Below, piece after piece: positions 37,277-46,907 of a DNA stretch of 64,000 nt; the stretch's first letter is position 1; the number at the start of each line of letters is the position of its first letter. The position numbers and the translations under genes are program-made. This DNA is from Candidatus Methylophosphatis haderslevensis (GTDB lineage: Bacteria > Pseudomonadota > Gammaproteobacteria > Burkholderiales > Rhodocyclaceae). The notes under the pieces are model-generated. The model searched no databases, was not told the DNA's origin, and saw nothing but the letters and a program-made list of their open reading frames with translations. The stretch covers positions 1 through 64,000 of the forward strand of contig JADJSA010000013.1 in assembly GCA_016711925.1 (NCBI GenBank), given 5' to 3'.

Positions 37277-38662
37277 TCAGGCGGCGGAAGTTTTCTCCCG
37301 GCCCGAAACAAAGAAGCTGACGATGTAGAGCACCAACCCGACCAGGAACAACACGCCGGTGCCTTCACGCAGCCAGTAGAACAGCGAGATCTGCTCCTGC
37401 GCCTGCATGAACGGGATCGGCGTGCTGGAGAAGCGCTGCAGCCACACCTGCAGGATGCCCGCCGCGGTGAGAAACAGCGTGATGAACACCATCGAGACGG
37501 TCATCAGCCAGAAGCTCCACATCTCGACCACCTGGGCGCGATTGCTGTTGGCCGCCCGGCCGCGCATGATCGGCATCGCGTAGCTGATGATCGTCAAAAC
37601 CACCATCGCATAGGCGCCATAAAACGCCATGTGACCGTGCGCAGCGGTCACCTGTGTGCCGTGAGTGTAGTAGTTGACCGGTGCCAGCGTATGCAGGAAA
37701 CCCCACACGCCGGCGCCGAGGAAGGACATCACGGCAGTGCCCAGCGCCCACAGCGTGGCGGCCTGGTTCGGGTGCTCGCGGCGGCGGCGGTTGACCATGT
37801 TGAAGGCGAACACCGTCATTGCGAAGAAGGGTATCGGCTCCAGTGCCGAGAACACCGAACCCCACCACTGCCAGTACTCGGGGGCGCCGATCCAGTAGTA
37901 ATGGTGGCCGGTGCCGATGATGCCGGTGACCAGCGTCAGTGTGACGATGACGTACAGCCACTTCTCGATCACCTCGCGGTCGACGCCGGTCACCTTGATC
38001 AGCACGAACGCCAGCAGCGAGCCGAGAATGAGTTCCCAGACGCCTTCGACCCAGAGGTGAACCACCCACCACCAATAGAACTTGTCCTTGACCAGGTTCG
38101 ACGGGTTGTAGAACGAGAACAGGAAGAATATCGCCAGGCCCCACAGGCCGAGCAACAGCACCATCGAGATCGCGGTCTTCTTGCCCTTGAGCACGGTCAT
38201 CGTGATGTTGAAAAGGAATGCCAGTGCGACCACGACAATCCCCAGCTTGGTCGGCAACGGCTGTTCGAGGAATTCGCGCCCCATGGTTTCGAGCAGATCG
38301 TTGCCGGTCATTTGCGCCAGGGTGGCGTAGGGCACCGCGAGGTAGCCGACGATGGTCAGCGCGCCGGCGATCAGGAAGATCCAGAACAGCGCCACTGCCA
38401 GCTTGGGGCTGAAAAGCTCGGTTTCCGATTCCTCGGGTACCAGGTAGTAGGCGCCGCCCATGAAACCGAACAGCAGCCACACGATCAGCAGGTTGGTGTG
38501 CACCATCCGCGCAACGTTGAACGGAATGGCCGGGAACAGGAAGTCGCCCACAACGTACTGCAGGCCCATGATCAGGCCGAACAGCACCTGACCGGCGAAC
38601 AGGCCGATCGCCGCCATGAAATACAGTTTGGCGACGGCTTGGGATTTGTATTGCATTGTCAT
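37277..38662 (-). CDS. norB: Nitric oxide reductase catalytic subunit NorB
   Basis: This 461-residue, twelve-helix haem-copper oxidase relative reduces NO to N2O at a haem b3-FeB centre in the inner membrane. Haem and FeB histidines are visible in ARMVHTNLLIVWLLFGFMGG, in VVHLWVEGVWELILGSLLAF, in IIGTGHHYYWIG (FeB pair) and in AAHGHMAFYGAYAM. The glutamates in VEGVWE replace the oxidase tyrosine and mark it as a cNOR. It is cotranscribed with norC 25 bases upstream. An FNR/DNR-type box precedes norC. Confidence 0.97.
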   Translation of the reverse strand: MTMQYKSQAVAKLYFMAAIGLFAGQVLFGLIMGLQYVVGDFLFPAIPFNVARMVHTNLLIVWLLFGFMGGAYYLVPEESETELFSPKLAVALFWIFLIAGALTIVGYLAVPYATLAQMTGNDLLETMGREFLEQPLPTKLGIVVVALAFLFNITMTVLKGKKTAISMVLLLGLWGLAIFFLFSFYNPSNLVKDKFYWWWVVHLWVEGVWELILGSLLAFVLIKVTGVDREVIEKWLYVIVTLTLVTGIIGTGHHYYWIGAPEYWQWWGSVFSALEPIPFFAMTVFAFNMVNRRRREHPNQAATLWALGTAVMSFLGAGVWGFLHTLAPVNYYTHGTQVTAAHGHMAFYGAYAMVVLTIISYAMPIMRGRAANSNRAQVVEMWSFWLMTVSMVFITLFLTAAGILQVWLQRFSSTPIPFMQAQEQISLFYWLREGTGVLFLVGLVLYIVSFFVSGREKTSAA

Positions 38663-38687
38663 CTCCTTCTCGGATCGTCGCGCGGGA

Positions 38688-39113
38688 TCAACCTTCGATA
38701 TTTGGCGGCCATTTCGCCGTATTGATTTCCGATGTGTACTTGAGGAATGCGACGATATCGTCCAGTTCCTTGTCGCTCAGGTTGAACTGCGGCATCTGCC
38801 GGCGGCCCGGGGCGCCGGTCGGCTGCGACTTGATCCAGGCCTTGATGAAATCGCCGCCGCGGCGCTTGTACACGTTGCCCAGTTCGGGTGCGAAGTAGGC
38901 GCCCTCGCCAAGCAGCGTATGGCAGCCGATGCAATTGCGCGTCTCCCAGATCTTCTTGCCGGCAATGACCGAGGGCGTGAGATTTGCGCGGTTGTCGCGT
39001 GCCGGCAGCGCGCTGTTGGTGTCGAATGCCAGCGCGAGAAACAGCAGGAAGAAGAACACCGTCCCACCGTAAAAGATGTTTCGCGCCATCGATTTTGTGA
39101 ATGTCCCGCTCAT
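38688..39113 (-). CDS. norC: Nitric oxide reductase cytochrome c subunit NorC
   Basis: This 141-residue membrane-anchored cytochrome c donates electrons to NorB. An N-terminal uncleaved helix (ARNIFYGGTVFFFLLFLALAFD) is followed by the haem site CIGCHTLLGEGAYFAPELGN, and the axial methionine is in RRQMPQFNLSDKE. The start at 39113 (MSGTFTKS) is preceded closely by GGAGGG, which decides it against an ATG twelve bases upstream. A TTGAC-N4-ATCAA box lies about 80 bases upstream. Confidence 0.96.
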   Translation of the reverse strand: MSGTFTKSMARNIFYGGTVFFFLLFLALAFDTNSALPARDNRANLTPSVIAGKKIWETRNCIGCHTLLGEGAYFAPELGNVYKRRGGDFIKAWIKSQPTGAPGRRQMPQFNLSDKELDDIVAFLKYTSEINTAKWPPNIEG

Positions 39114-39186
39114 GGGCCCTCCCATAGGTCCGAAGCTGCACCTGGCAGCGTTCGGGCCATGCTACGGCCTGCGTGCCGGGGTCTCC

Positions 39187-39200
39187 TTGACCGGAATCAA
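39187..39200. promoter_or_regulatory. FNR/DNR-type site upstream of norCB
   Basis: TTGACCGGAATCAA matches the TTGAT-N4-ATCAA consensus with one conservative change. It lies about 80 bases before the norC start codon, a standard place for activation of nor genes by FNR, DNR or NnrR-type regulators. The remaining 250 bases up to ctaA hold no gene. Confidence 0.75.
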
Positions 39201-39397
39201 GCACCTGCAGTGCGGGTTGGCGTCACATGGCAACCGGCAGCGCCGTTTTCAGTCGCCGTGCCGGATCGCAACCGCGGGGCACGACACATGCCACATCCTG
39301 AGGCCGCTGGGCACCGACAATCCCCTTCGGCGGATTCCGTCTCTCGATGCCGGCCCCCGGTTTTGAATTGGCCCGGGCCGGGGCATGCGGTCGTCGA

Positions 39398-40447
39398 TCA
39401 GGCTGCTTTGCCCGACGGACGGGCGACTCGCAGTTCGTGGTTGAGCCAGAGCAGAACTGCGAGCACTACCATCGCCCCGCCCTGATGCGCAGTGCCGAGC
39501 GCCACGGGCACCGCCAGCAGCAGCGTCGCGATGCCAAGCGAAATCTGCGCCGCCACCAGCAGGAGCAACAGGTCGGCCAGTTGCCGCACCTTGACGGAGA
39601 TCGCTGCCGAGCGCGTCTTCGTCCAGAACCAGGGAACGAGAATCGCCAGCAGCCAGGCCCCTGCACGGTGATCGAACTGGACCAGCGCCATGTTGTTGAA
39701 GAAGTTCAGGTACCACGGTTCGATCGAGAAGCTCTCCGGCGGCAGCACATGGCCGTTCATCAGCGGGAAGGTGTTGTAGGCCTTGCCGGCGCGAATGCCG
39801 GCGACGAATGCGCCGGAGACGACCATGTAAAAGATCAATAGCCCAAGCCAGAACCCGAAGCGCTGCAAGTCATGGGTTGCCGGATCGCGCGCCGTCTCCC
39901 CCCGTTCGGCACCCAGACCCAGTGCCACCCACATCATCGACATGAAAATCAGGAAGGCCAGCGACAGATGCGCCGCGAGCCGGTATTGACTCACTCGCGG
40001 GTCATCGACCAGGCCGCTCTTGACCATGAACCAGCCCATCGCGCCCTGCGCCGCGCCGAGCAGGAATATCCCGAGCAATTTCAGCATGAGCGGCCGGTCG
40101 ATTCGCCGGCGCCAGGCGAAGTAGAGAAACGGCAGCAAAAACACTACGCCGACAAGGCGCCCGAGCAGGCGATGCAGGTACTCCCAGAAGAAGATGCCCT
40201 TGAACTCGTCGAGCGACATCTGGTGATTCACCTTCTGGAACTCGGGCGTCCGCTTGTACTTGTCGAAAGCCTCGTCCCACTCCGCCTGGTTGAGCGGCGG
40301 CATGATGCCGATGATCGGCTTCCACTCGACAATCGACAGGCCGGAATGCGTCAGGCGCGTCACGCCGCCGACGACCAGAATGGCGAATACCATGGCGCTG
40401 CAGACGAAGAGCCAGAGCGCGATTTGTCGGCGAGACGCGTAGTCCAT
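39398..40447 (-). CDS. ctaA: Heme A synthase (CtaA/COX15)
   Basis: This 349-residue, eight-helix membrane enzyme converts haem O to haem A for aa3-type oxidases. The alphaproteobacterial/mitochondrial-type signature is present: GGVTRLTHSGLSIVEWKPI, FFWEYLHRLLGRLVG with a histidine, GWFMVKSGL, RLAAHLSLAF and FDHRAGAWLLA. The start is set at ATG 40447 (MDYASRRQIALW); a TTG nine codons upstream is possible. It is alone here, with no cox or ctaB genes, and lies just beyond the norCB promoter in the same direction. Confidence 0.93.
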   Translation of the reverse strand: MDYASRRQIALWLFVCSAMVFAILVVGGVTRLTHSGLSIVEWKPIIGIMPPLNQAEWDEAFDKYKRTPEFQKVNHQMSLDEFKGIFFWEYLHRLLGRLVGVVFLLPFLYFAWRRRIDRPLMLKLLGIFLLGAAQGAMGWFMVKSGLVDDPRVSQYRLAAHLSLAFLIFMSMMWVALGLGAERGETARDPATHDLQRFGFWLGLLIFYMVVSGAFVAGIRAGKAYNTFPLMNGHVLPPESFSIEPWYLNFFNNMALVQFDHRAGAWLLAILVPWFWTKTRSAAISVKVRQLADLLLLLVAAQISLGIATLLLAVPVALGTAHQGGAMVVLAVLLWLNHELRVARPSGKAA

Positions 40448-40541
40448 AAAACGATTCCGGAGCGGAATCAGCAAGAGTGTCGGAAACTGCCGGCGTGCGG
40501 CAGGCGCTGATTATAAGCGAGGCTGCCGCGCGCGACCGGCC

Positions 40542-43426
40542 TCAAGCCTCGCGGCGCAGAACTGCGCCCGTTGCGGCCGGCGCCGGGTCGCGCTCACGCT
40601 GCCCGGCAAGCAGTTGCCGCGCCGCGTCGGCCGAATTCGGCCGGCCGTAGAAGTACCCCTGCGCGATGTCGCAATCCTGCAAGGCGAGGAAAGCGCGCTG
40701 GCCTTCGGTTTCGACGCCCTCTGCGATCACTTTCAGGCTCAGGTTGTGCGCAAGTGCGATGGTGGCGCGTGCGATAGCCGCGTCGTCGGCGTTGCGGGTC
40801 GCGCCCCAAACGAAAGACTGGTCGATCTTGAGCACCGTGATCGGAAAACGCCGCAAGTGCGACAGCGACGAATAGCCGGTGCCGAAGTCGTCCAGCGCCA
40901 CGCGAACCCCGATCTTCTTGAGTTGCGCGAGCAGCGACTCGACGTGCTCGACATCCTTCATGGCGGTCGTCTCGGTGATCTCGAGTTCGAGCAGCCGCGG
41001 CGCAATCCCGTGCTTTTCCAGGGCCGCCGACACCGCGCGCACCAGGCCGTTGCCCAGGCACTGCCGCGCCGAGACGTTGATTGCCACCGGCACCACCGCC
41101 AACCCCTCGCCGGTCCAGGCCCGTATCTGCCGCGCCACCTCGTCGAACACCCAGTTTCCCAACTGCAGGATCAAATCCGATTCCTCGGCCACCGGGATGA
41201 AGGCGCCGGGCAGCAGCAGCCCGTGACCCGGCCGGTCCCAGCGCAGCAGCGCCTCGAAGCCGGTCAGGGCGCCATTGCCGATTTCGATCTGCGGTTGATA
41301 AACACCACCAGTTCGCCGTTGTCGAGTGCGTGACGCAGACCGGTTTCGATCTCCATGCGCTGGCGACTCAACAGCGTCATGTCGGCCGAGGCGAAGCCGT
41401 AGCTGTTGCCGCTGCGCTGCTTGACGCGGTACATCACCGTGTCGGCCATGCCGAGCAACTGGTCGGGATCGGTGCTGTCCTGCGGACCGCGGCTGATGCC
41501 GATGGTGGCGGTGAGGTGAAAGACCATGTCGTCGATATTCATCGCTTCGGACAGCGCGACCAGCAGCTTGCGCGCCACGAACTCGATCGCTTCGGCCGAG
41601 GGCAACTCGGCGAGCACCACCACGAACTCGTCCCCACCCCAGCGGCCGACGGTGTCCGAGCCGCGGCAGGCGGCCGTCAGCCGCTCGGCCACCGCGCACA
41701 GCACGCGATCTCCGGTCGGGTGGCCGAAGCTGTCGTTGATGCGCTTGAAATCGTCGAGATCGACAAACATCACGCCGACCGAGGTGCCGTTGCGCATGGC
41801 GCCGGCCATGGACTGCTCGATCCGGTCGCGCACCAGCAGACGATTGGGCAGGTCGGTCATGGCGTCGTGGGTGGCCTGGTGATGCAGCAGTTCGCTCGCG
41901 GCAACCGTTGCACTGATGTCGCTCAGCGCCAGAACCGCACCTTCGACCTTGCGCTCGGCGCCGAGTATCGGCCCGACCGAGACCCGCACCACCCGTCCGC
42001 CGGCACCGCCCAGCCTGACAGGCGCGTCGATCTCAATCGTGTTCCGCTGCGCGAAACAGCGATCCAGTCCGTCTTGCACGGCCTGGCCATCGGCGCCGGC
42101 GGCGGCCAGCACGCCGCGGATGGACTGCCCCCGCAGCGCCGGCGCACTGCGGCCGAGTAGCGTTTCGCACACCGGGTTGGCGAAATCGATGCGTCCTTCG
42201 CGGTCGACCGACATTACGCCGTCGGCCACCGCGGCGAGCGTGACTTCCGCGCGCCGCCGGGTGAGCAGCAGGTCGGACCAGGTGAGGCGAAAACGCGCCG
42301 CAGCCCAAAGCAGGTAACCGCCGGCCAGGGCCAGCGTGGCTCCAACCGGCGGATACCAGTACCCGCCGACCAGCAGCAGCGCCAGACAAATCGACAGCGG
42401 AAGTCCGGTCACCAGTAGTTCGATTCCCGGCACCAGGCGCTGATAGCGGCGATGGGTCAGGGCGCCGATGGCGAGCGCAATCAGCGTCAGCAACGCGATC
42501 GTCAGGCGCCCGAGGGGTGTGAACACGGCGCCGGTGCGCAAGGCCTCGAAGGCGCGGGCATGATACTCGACGGCCGGCATCAGCGCACCGTGCTGCACGG
42601 CAGTGGTGGCGAACCCGCTGTCGATGCCGGCGGCGGTGACGCCGACAAACACCGTGCGGTTTGCCAGGCGCGCCGCGAGCGCCGGGTCGTTCAGTATATC
42701 GGCATAGGACAGACGCTCGATCGGCAGTGTCGGGTCCAGGCGCAACAGTACCTCGTGGTCGCGCCACCAGATCCGGCCGTTGGCCGGCGCCGCAGGAGCA
42801 TCGTTGCGCAGCCCGGGCAACGAGGCCGCGAGGCGCGGCTGCACCACGTCGGCCACCGCCTGCGGCAGCGCCGGCCAATGCGAGGTGCCGGCTTCCGCGG
42901 TCAGGTAGGTCCGCCGCAGCAAGCCGTCGGGGTCGATTTCGACATCGACGTGGCCAAGCGCGGCTGCCGCGTTCGACAGCGCCGGGGCCGGCAGTGCCGC
43001 GCGCAGCCCAGCGCCGTTGCCGTCGGCCACCGGCGCAACCGACAGCACGACGCGGCCCGAGCGCCCGATTGCCGCTGCGAACGCCGAATCGCCGCCCATA
43101 TCCAGCGCATCGGGCACATCGAAGAGGATGGCAAAGGCGATCGCTTGCGGCGGTGCGTCGTGCAGGCGGTCGAGCAACTGCGCGTGGGTGCCGCGCGACC
43201 ACGGCCAGCGTCCGAGTTGCTGCAGGCTGCGTTCGTCGATCGCCACCACCATAGCGCCGGGCGCCTGACCGGAAGACGGGGCGAGCGATGAGAGCAGGTC
43301 AAAGGCCAGCAGATCGAGCCGCTGCAAGGGGCCGAACCCGCCGAGCGTGGCGGCCAGCGCCAGCAGGCCCGGAAGCCACCAGTGCCACCAGGCGGAAGCC
43401 GCTGCCGGCTGCACGGAAGTCGTCAT
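40542..43426 (-). CDS. CHASE2-PAS-GGDEF-EAL cyclic-di-GMP enzyme (one apparent frameshift)
   Basis: This membrane signalling protein has about 961 residues if one T is restored near 41299. An N-terminal helix leads to a CHASE2 extracytoplasmic domain (FDLLSSLAPSSGQAPGAMVVAIDE). Three helices around 310-400, a PAS region and a GGDEF domain with RWGGDEFVVVLAEL follow. After the frame change (LVVF to YQPQIEIGNG) comes an EAL domain with EALLRW, ITETTAMKD, DDFGTGYSSL and KIDQSFV. Both catalytic motifs look intact, so it could make or degrade c-di-GMP. As written, the EAL half would be lost. It is 34 bases downstream of the FecR-LysM gene, its likely operon partner. Confidence 0.9.
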
Positions 43427-43460
43427 GCGCTTGCGCTCCTGCTGGTCAGCGGCCGCACGT

Positions 43461-45089
43461 TTACAGGCCCAGCAGCACGGGGACAAGCAACAGCAGCAGG
43501 GCCGGCCACGCACGCGAGCGCACTTCGAACTGCTGTACGGTACCCCAGTCGCCGACATAGCCGTCGCCGGCAATCGTGCGCGCGCGCAGCAGGTAGCGGC
43601 CCGGATCGAGTGCCGGCAGGGCGGCGCCGGTTTCGGCGAACGTCATATCGACGGCCGGGTTGGCGAAGCCGGCGTCGCGTGCGATCTGCAACTGGAAGCG
43701 CTCGTCGGGCGCGCCCGGGCGCCAGCGAATCGCCGGTTTGCCGTCCTTGTCCTGCTGCACGTCGACGGCTGGCGCGCCCGGCACGCGGCGCAAACGCTGC
43801 AGGTCGCTGAACGGACCCTGGTCGTTGCCGGATTCGATCGCCGCGACGCGCCAGAAGTACTCGCCGGCCGGCAGGTCGGCATCGGGCGCAACGGTGTCGC
43901 CGGCGATATCCGGTTTGTCGAGCAGCAGATCGGCAAATCCGCGGTCGCGCGCCAACTGGAAGCGGTAGGTGACGGCGGCCTGCCGGTTCGTCCATCGGAA
44001 TGCAGGCCGTGGATCGCCGATCTTCGCCTCATCGACCGGCGAGATAAGGAACGGCGGTTCCGGCCGCGCATCGATGGTCAGCGTGTGGCGGGCGTCGAAA
44101 CCCTCGAATCCGCCGGCGTCGATGCCGCGCACGCGCAGCAGGTAGTCACCGTCGGGCAGATCGCGCACGCGGGCGACCGGCGCAACGGCGGTCTGGTCAA
44201 ACAGCAGGGCGGAGAAGCTCTCGTCGCGGGCGATCTGGGTGCGATAGGCCCCGGCACCGGGCAAGGCCGGAATCGCCAGATCGGCCGGCACGCGCTCGAC
44301 GCGCGGTGGCAGCGCGGCCAGATCGGGTGCCGGCAGCAGCGCGCGCGGTACCGCGGGCACCACGCGCGGCGCGATCGAGGAACCGAAACCGGCCGCCAGG
44401 TTCACCGCGCCGAGACGGTTGTGCAGTTTCACCGCGCCGCTCAGCACTTCGGCCGAGGTGCCGGATTCGTTCGCCACCACCCGGAACGTGGTGCCGCGCA
44501 CTGCGGCGGTGCCGGCCGGTGTGCGAATCTCGAATCGGCCGCCGCTGCTGCTGCGCCGTTCGATCTCGTTTTCCAGTCCGCCGCGCTGCAGATCGAGCAG
44601 GATGCTGCGCGTGCCGGCGGGCGCGCTGTCCGAGTTGGCTTCGAGCCGCAGTTCGCTGTTGCCCTTGACCAGCATGCGCGAACGGTCTGCCAGTCCGAGC
44701 GAGAGACTGCCCTCCGCCGTGGTTTTCAGCAGGGCGCCGGCGGGAACCCGGTCGCCGGTCTTGAGCGGCGCTTGACGGCCACGCCTGTCGGTCAGCAAGG
44801 CCTCGCCTTCTACCGCCAGCACGCGGGCCGGCTGGTTGCGGCGTGCCAGCCACGGCTCCGGTATGTGCAGCACGGTACCCGGCGCGATGCGCAGCGCATC
44901 GGCGATGCGGTTGTAGGCGACCAGCCGCGGCCACAGATCCATCGAGCGCAGGTGGTGCGCGCTGATGGTCCACGGGTTTTCGCCCGGCAGCACCACATGC
45001 GTCACGTCAACGGCCCGGCCGGGCAATGACGCGACGGCGAGCAGGAATCCTGCCGCGGCCGTCGCAACCCGCCGCGTCTGCCTCGACAT
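43461..45089 (-). CDS. Secreted FecR-domain protein with LysM and repeated Ig-like modules
   Basis: This 542-residue exported protein has a signal peptide (RRVATAAAGFLLAVASLPGRA) and a LysM-type module (HVVLPGENPWTISAHHL). A FecR domain follows (ALLTDRRGRQAPLKTGDRVPAGA, ELRLEA, GRFEIRTPAGTAAVRGTTFRV). Three fibronectin-like repeats contain the recurring words FQLARD, FQLQIARD, YFWRVAAIE and YLLRARTI. A C-terminal helix ends it. FecR proteins of this shape are commonly paired with CHASE2 cyclases, as here. It may sense peptidoglycan or pass an envelope signal to the c-di-GMP enzyme. The start at 45089 has GGGAAG upstream. Confidence 0.88.
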   Translation of the reverse strand: MSRQTRRVATAAAGFLLAVASLPGRAVDVTHVVLPGENPWTISAHHLRSMDLWPRLVAYNRIADALRIAPGTVLHIPEPWLARRNQPARVLAVEGEALLTDRRGRQAPLKTGDRVPAGALLKTTAEGSLSLGLADRSRMLVKGNSELRLEANSDSAPAGTRSILLDLQRGGLENEIERRSSSGGRFEIRTPAGTAAVRGTTFRVVANESGTSAEVLSGAVKLHNRLGAVNLAAGFGSSIAPRVVPAVPRALLPAPDLAALPPRVERVPADLAIPALPGAGAYRTQIARDESFSALLFDQTAVAPVARVRDLPDGDYLLRVRGIDAGGFEGFDARHTLTIDARPEPPFLISPVDEAKIGDPRPAFRWTNRQAAVTYRFQLARDRGFADLLLDKPDIAGDTVAPDADLPAGEYFWRVAAIESGNDQGPFSDLQRLRRVPGAPAVDVQQDKDGKPAIRWRPGAPDERFQLQIARDAGFANPAVDMTFAETGAALPALDPGRYLLRARTIAGDGYVGDWGTVQQFEVRSRAWPALLLLLVPVLLGL

Positions 45090-45541
45090 CGTGCTTCCCG
45101 AGATTGTGATCTGCATTCCAGGCATGCCTGTGTGCCGTGGCGGTCTGCATTGACGCGCGCACTTCCCCGGTTGACATCTTGCCAACCGATTGCACCGTTT
45201 GTCGATAGGCCATATGACTGATGGCGGGCGAGGGCAGCTGGTGGTTCGGCCTCTCCCGCGGTTTGCGAATGCCTGAAAGCATGTCGTCCCGTGTAAAGTT
45301 TTCCCATGGCCGGTCGCGTGCGGCCGGGGCGCGCGGGAAGTGGCCGCGAGCCGGCGCGTACAATTTTCCTGCGCCCGCCCCGACCGCCCGCATGAACATC
45401 ACCGAGGCCTTGCGCTCGGCCTGAGCGGGCTCATTTGGCAAACGGACCGGTGCACCACCGTTCCTCGCACGGCGTGGTTGTCGCGCCCGCCCCGGGCCGG
45501 ATCCGGCGCTCGGCTACACCTGTCCATACTTGCGCGAGACG
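45090..45541. other. Intergenic region without a gene
   Basis: This 452-base region lies upstream of the FecR gene and downstream of vapC. It has a moderately AT-rich patch near 45170-45310 (TTGACATCTTGCC at 45172), which could hold the FecR promoter. No coding frame, RNA gene or family repeat is evident. Confidence 0.4.
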
Positions 45542-45967
45542 TCACTTGCGGCGGGAGGTTGCCTTTGACGGCCAGACGCGCAGGGCGCAGTGTTTTGCGG
45601 CGAGCTTGAAATCTCTGTCGGTACTCACAAGCGTCAAATCGTGTCGAATGCATAGCTTGGCAAGCAGGGCGTCGATCGTGCCGACCGGGATGCCGGCCTT
45701 GCGGCAGGTGTTGCGGAGTTCTGCCGCGCCAACATGATCGTCGCGATCTGGCTGTAGAAGCGGTAGCGCCGCAAAGCGTTCGATGATCTGTGCGCGGTCC
45801 CTCGGCCCCGAAAACCCCTGCAGCGACTCCTGCAGTACAAGCCCGGTAGTCACAACCACATCTGCGCCCAGGAGCGCATCCTTGCGTTGCTGCACCTCGG
45901 GCTCGGACATCGCGGCGTCGCGTCGCAGCGCCAGAGCCCACACGCTCGTGTCGACCAGGAGGGTCAC
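45542..45967 (-). CDS. vapC: VapC-like PIN-domain toxin
   Basis: This 141-residue PIN-domain ribonuclease is probably the toxin of a type II toxin-antitoxin pair. The acidic metal-binding residues are visible: D6 in LLVDTSVWALAL, the glutamate in LVLQESLQGF, D in GTIDALLAKLC and LVSTDRDF near the end. The GTG start at 45967 overlaps the antitoxin stop by four bases (GTGA), as is usual for vapBC. The expected activity is cleavage of tRNA or rRNA when freed from the antitoxin. Confidence 0.87.
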   Translation of the reverse strand: MTLLVDTSVWALALRRDAAMSEPEVQQRKDALLGADVVVTTGLVLQESLQGFSGPRDRAQIIERFAALPLLQPDRDDHVGAAELRNTCRKAGIPVGTIDALLAKLCIRHDLTLVSTDRDFKLAAKHCALRVWPSKATSRRK

Positions 45968-46164
45968 GTCCGTGACCGTTCGGCCTTGTAGTCGAACGCG
46001 CCGTCCCGCTCGAGTTTGCCCATCAGTTCTGCGACCCTGCGCTGCTCGCGACGAGTGATGAACTCCTGCAGCGCCTTGGTGACGACATCCTTCTTCGCTC
46101 GCTCGCCGCTGACCTCCAAGGCGCGGTTCGGAAGGTCGGGATCGATCGCGAGATTGGTGGTCAT
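45964..46164 (-). CDS. vapB: VapB-like antitoxin
   Basis: This 66-residue protein has the typical VapB (DUF2191-like) build. A short N-terminal DNA-binding ribbon-helix-helix segment (NLAIDPDLPNRALEVSGERAKKDVV, TKALQEFITRREQ) is followed by a C-terminal toxin-binding tail (LMGKLERDGAFDYKAERSRT). AAGGAG lies seven bases before the ATG at 46164, which decides it against an ATG six codons upstream. It is translationally coupled to vapC and probably represses the pair's own promoter. Confidence 0.87.
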   Translation of the reverse strand: MTTNLAIDPDLPNRALEVSGERAKKDVVTKALQEFITRREQRRVAELMGKLERDGAFDYKAERSRT

Positions 46165-46503
46165 GTGTGACTCCTTGCACAAGATTATTCACATGTCGTT
46201 GAGGCTGTGCGTAAGTCGGCCTACCCTGTGCTGGATGAGGCACCCGAACAGAGCCCTCGCGGATCCCGGCCGGGGCTTCAAACCGGAGCGGGCAGTCGCC
46301 GCCGATCAGGCAGGCGTTCGTCGGGACAGATGACCGCGCACTCCGACCCCATCCCGCATGTTCGGAGGAGCCCTATCCATGAGCCTCCAGGCCGCCCGCA
46401 CGCTATCGCGCTTCGCTCGCGACGCAATCGCTGTCGCCCCTGCAGCACCCGGCCGCAGCATTGGTGAGCTTGCGCACTCGAGCATATCGGTCGCGACGCC
46501 CGG
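46165..46503. other. Region between vapB and the GFA gene 3' end
   Basis: These 339 bases hold the vapBC promoter region (ATTATTCACATG near 46184) and GC-rich sequence downstream of the interrupted GFA gene. No convincing frame was found. Confidence 0.4.
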
Positions 46504-46831
46504 CTACACGGGATCCTTGTCGTACACCTGTATGCCCGGCGGAAGTTGCACCCAGGAATGTCGGCGGCAGTCGTACACCGAATCCTGCGGCGCGGGAAAG
46601 GTCGGGTCGCCGAAGGCGCCGACGGCCACGCCGACCGATCCTTCGTGTCCTTCTTCCGTATGGAACAGATTGGTTCCGCACACCGGGCAAAAGCGGAATC
46701 TGAACCTCGCGCCCTGGTCGCCGGTGCGAACGTACTCGGTGGCAGCGCCAACCACCTTGTACGGCGCGGCGAAGGCGGCGAGCGCGGCAAACTGAACCGG
46801 TCCCCATTCGGCGGACGCCACGAAGCGAGAA

Positions 46832-46900
46832 GCGTTATCCACGGCCGGCCGGTTCGGTCGCTTGCGACGAACCGGAAACCGGCCGGCGGTGGATAACGCG
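46832..46900. repeat. Large inverted repeat near the IS3 left end
   Basis: The sequence GCGTTATCCACGGCCGGCC at the left is matched by its inverse (GCCGGCGGTGGATAACGC) at the right, around a CGGTCGCTTGCGACGA centre. It lies just past the orfB stop and could form a long hairpin that ends IS transcription or blocks read-through. Confidence 0.7.
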
Positions 46901-46907
46901 TGGTTGC

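Noticed and set aside
36851..38725. Plus-strand frame of 624 codons opposite norB
   Set aside because: It is antisense to NorB, with H, E, Q and R-rich nonsense. Codon shadow only.
45964..46182. Longer VapB start at 46182
   Set aside because: AAGGAG is placed correctly only for the ATG at 46164, and the extra residues add nothing to the fold.
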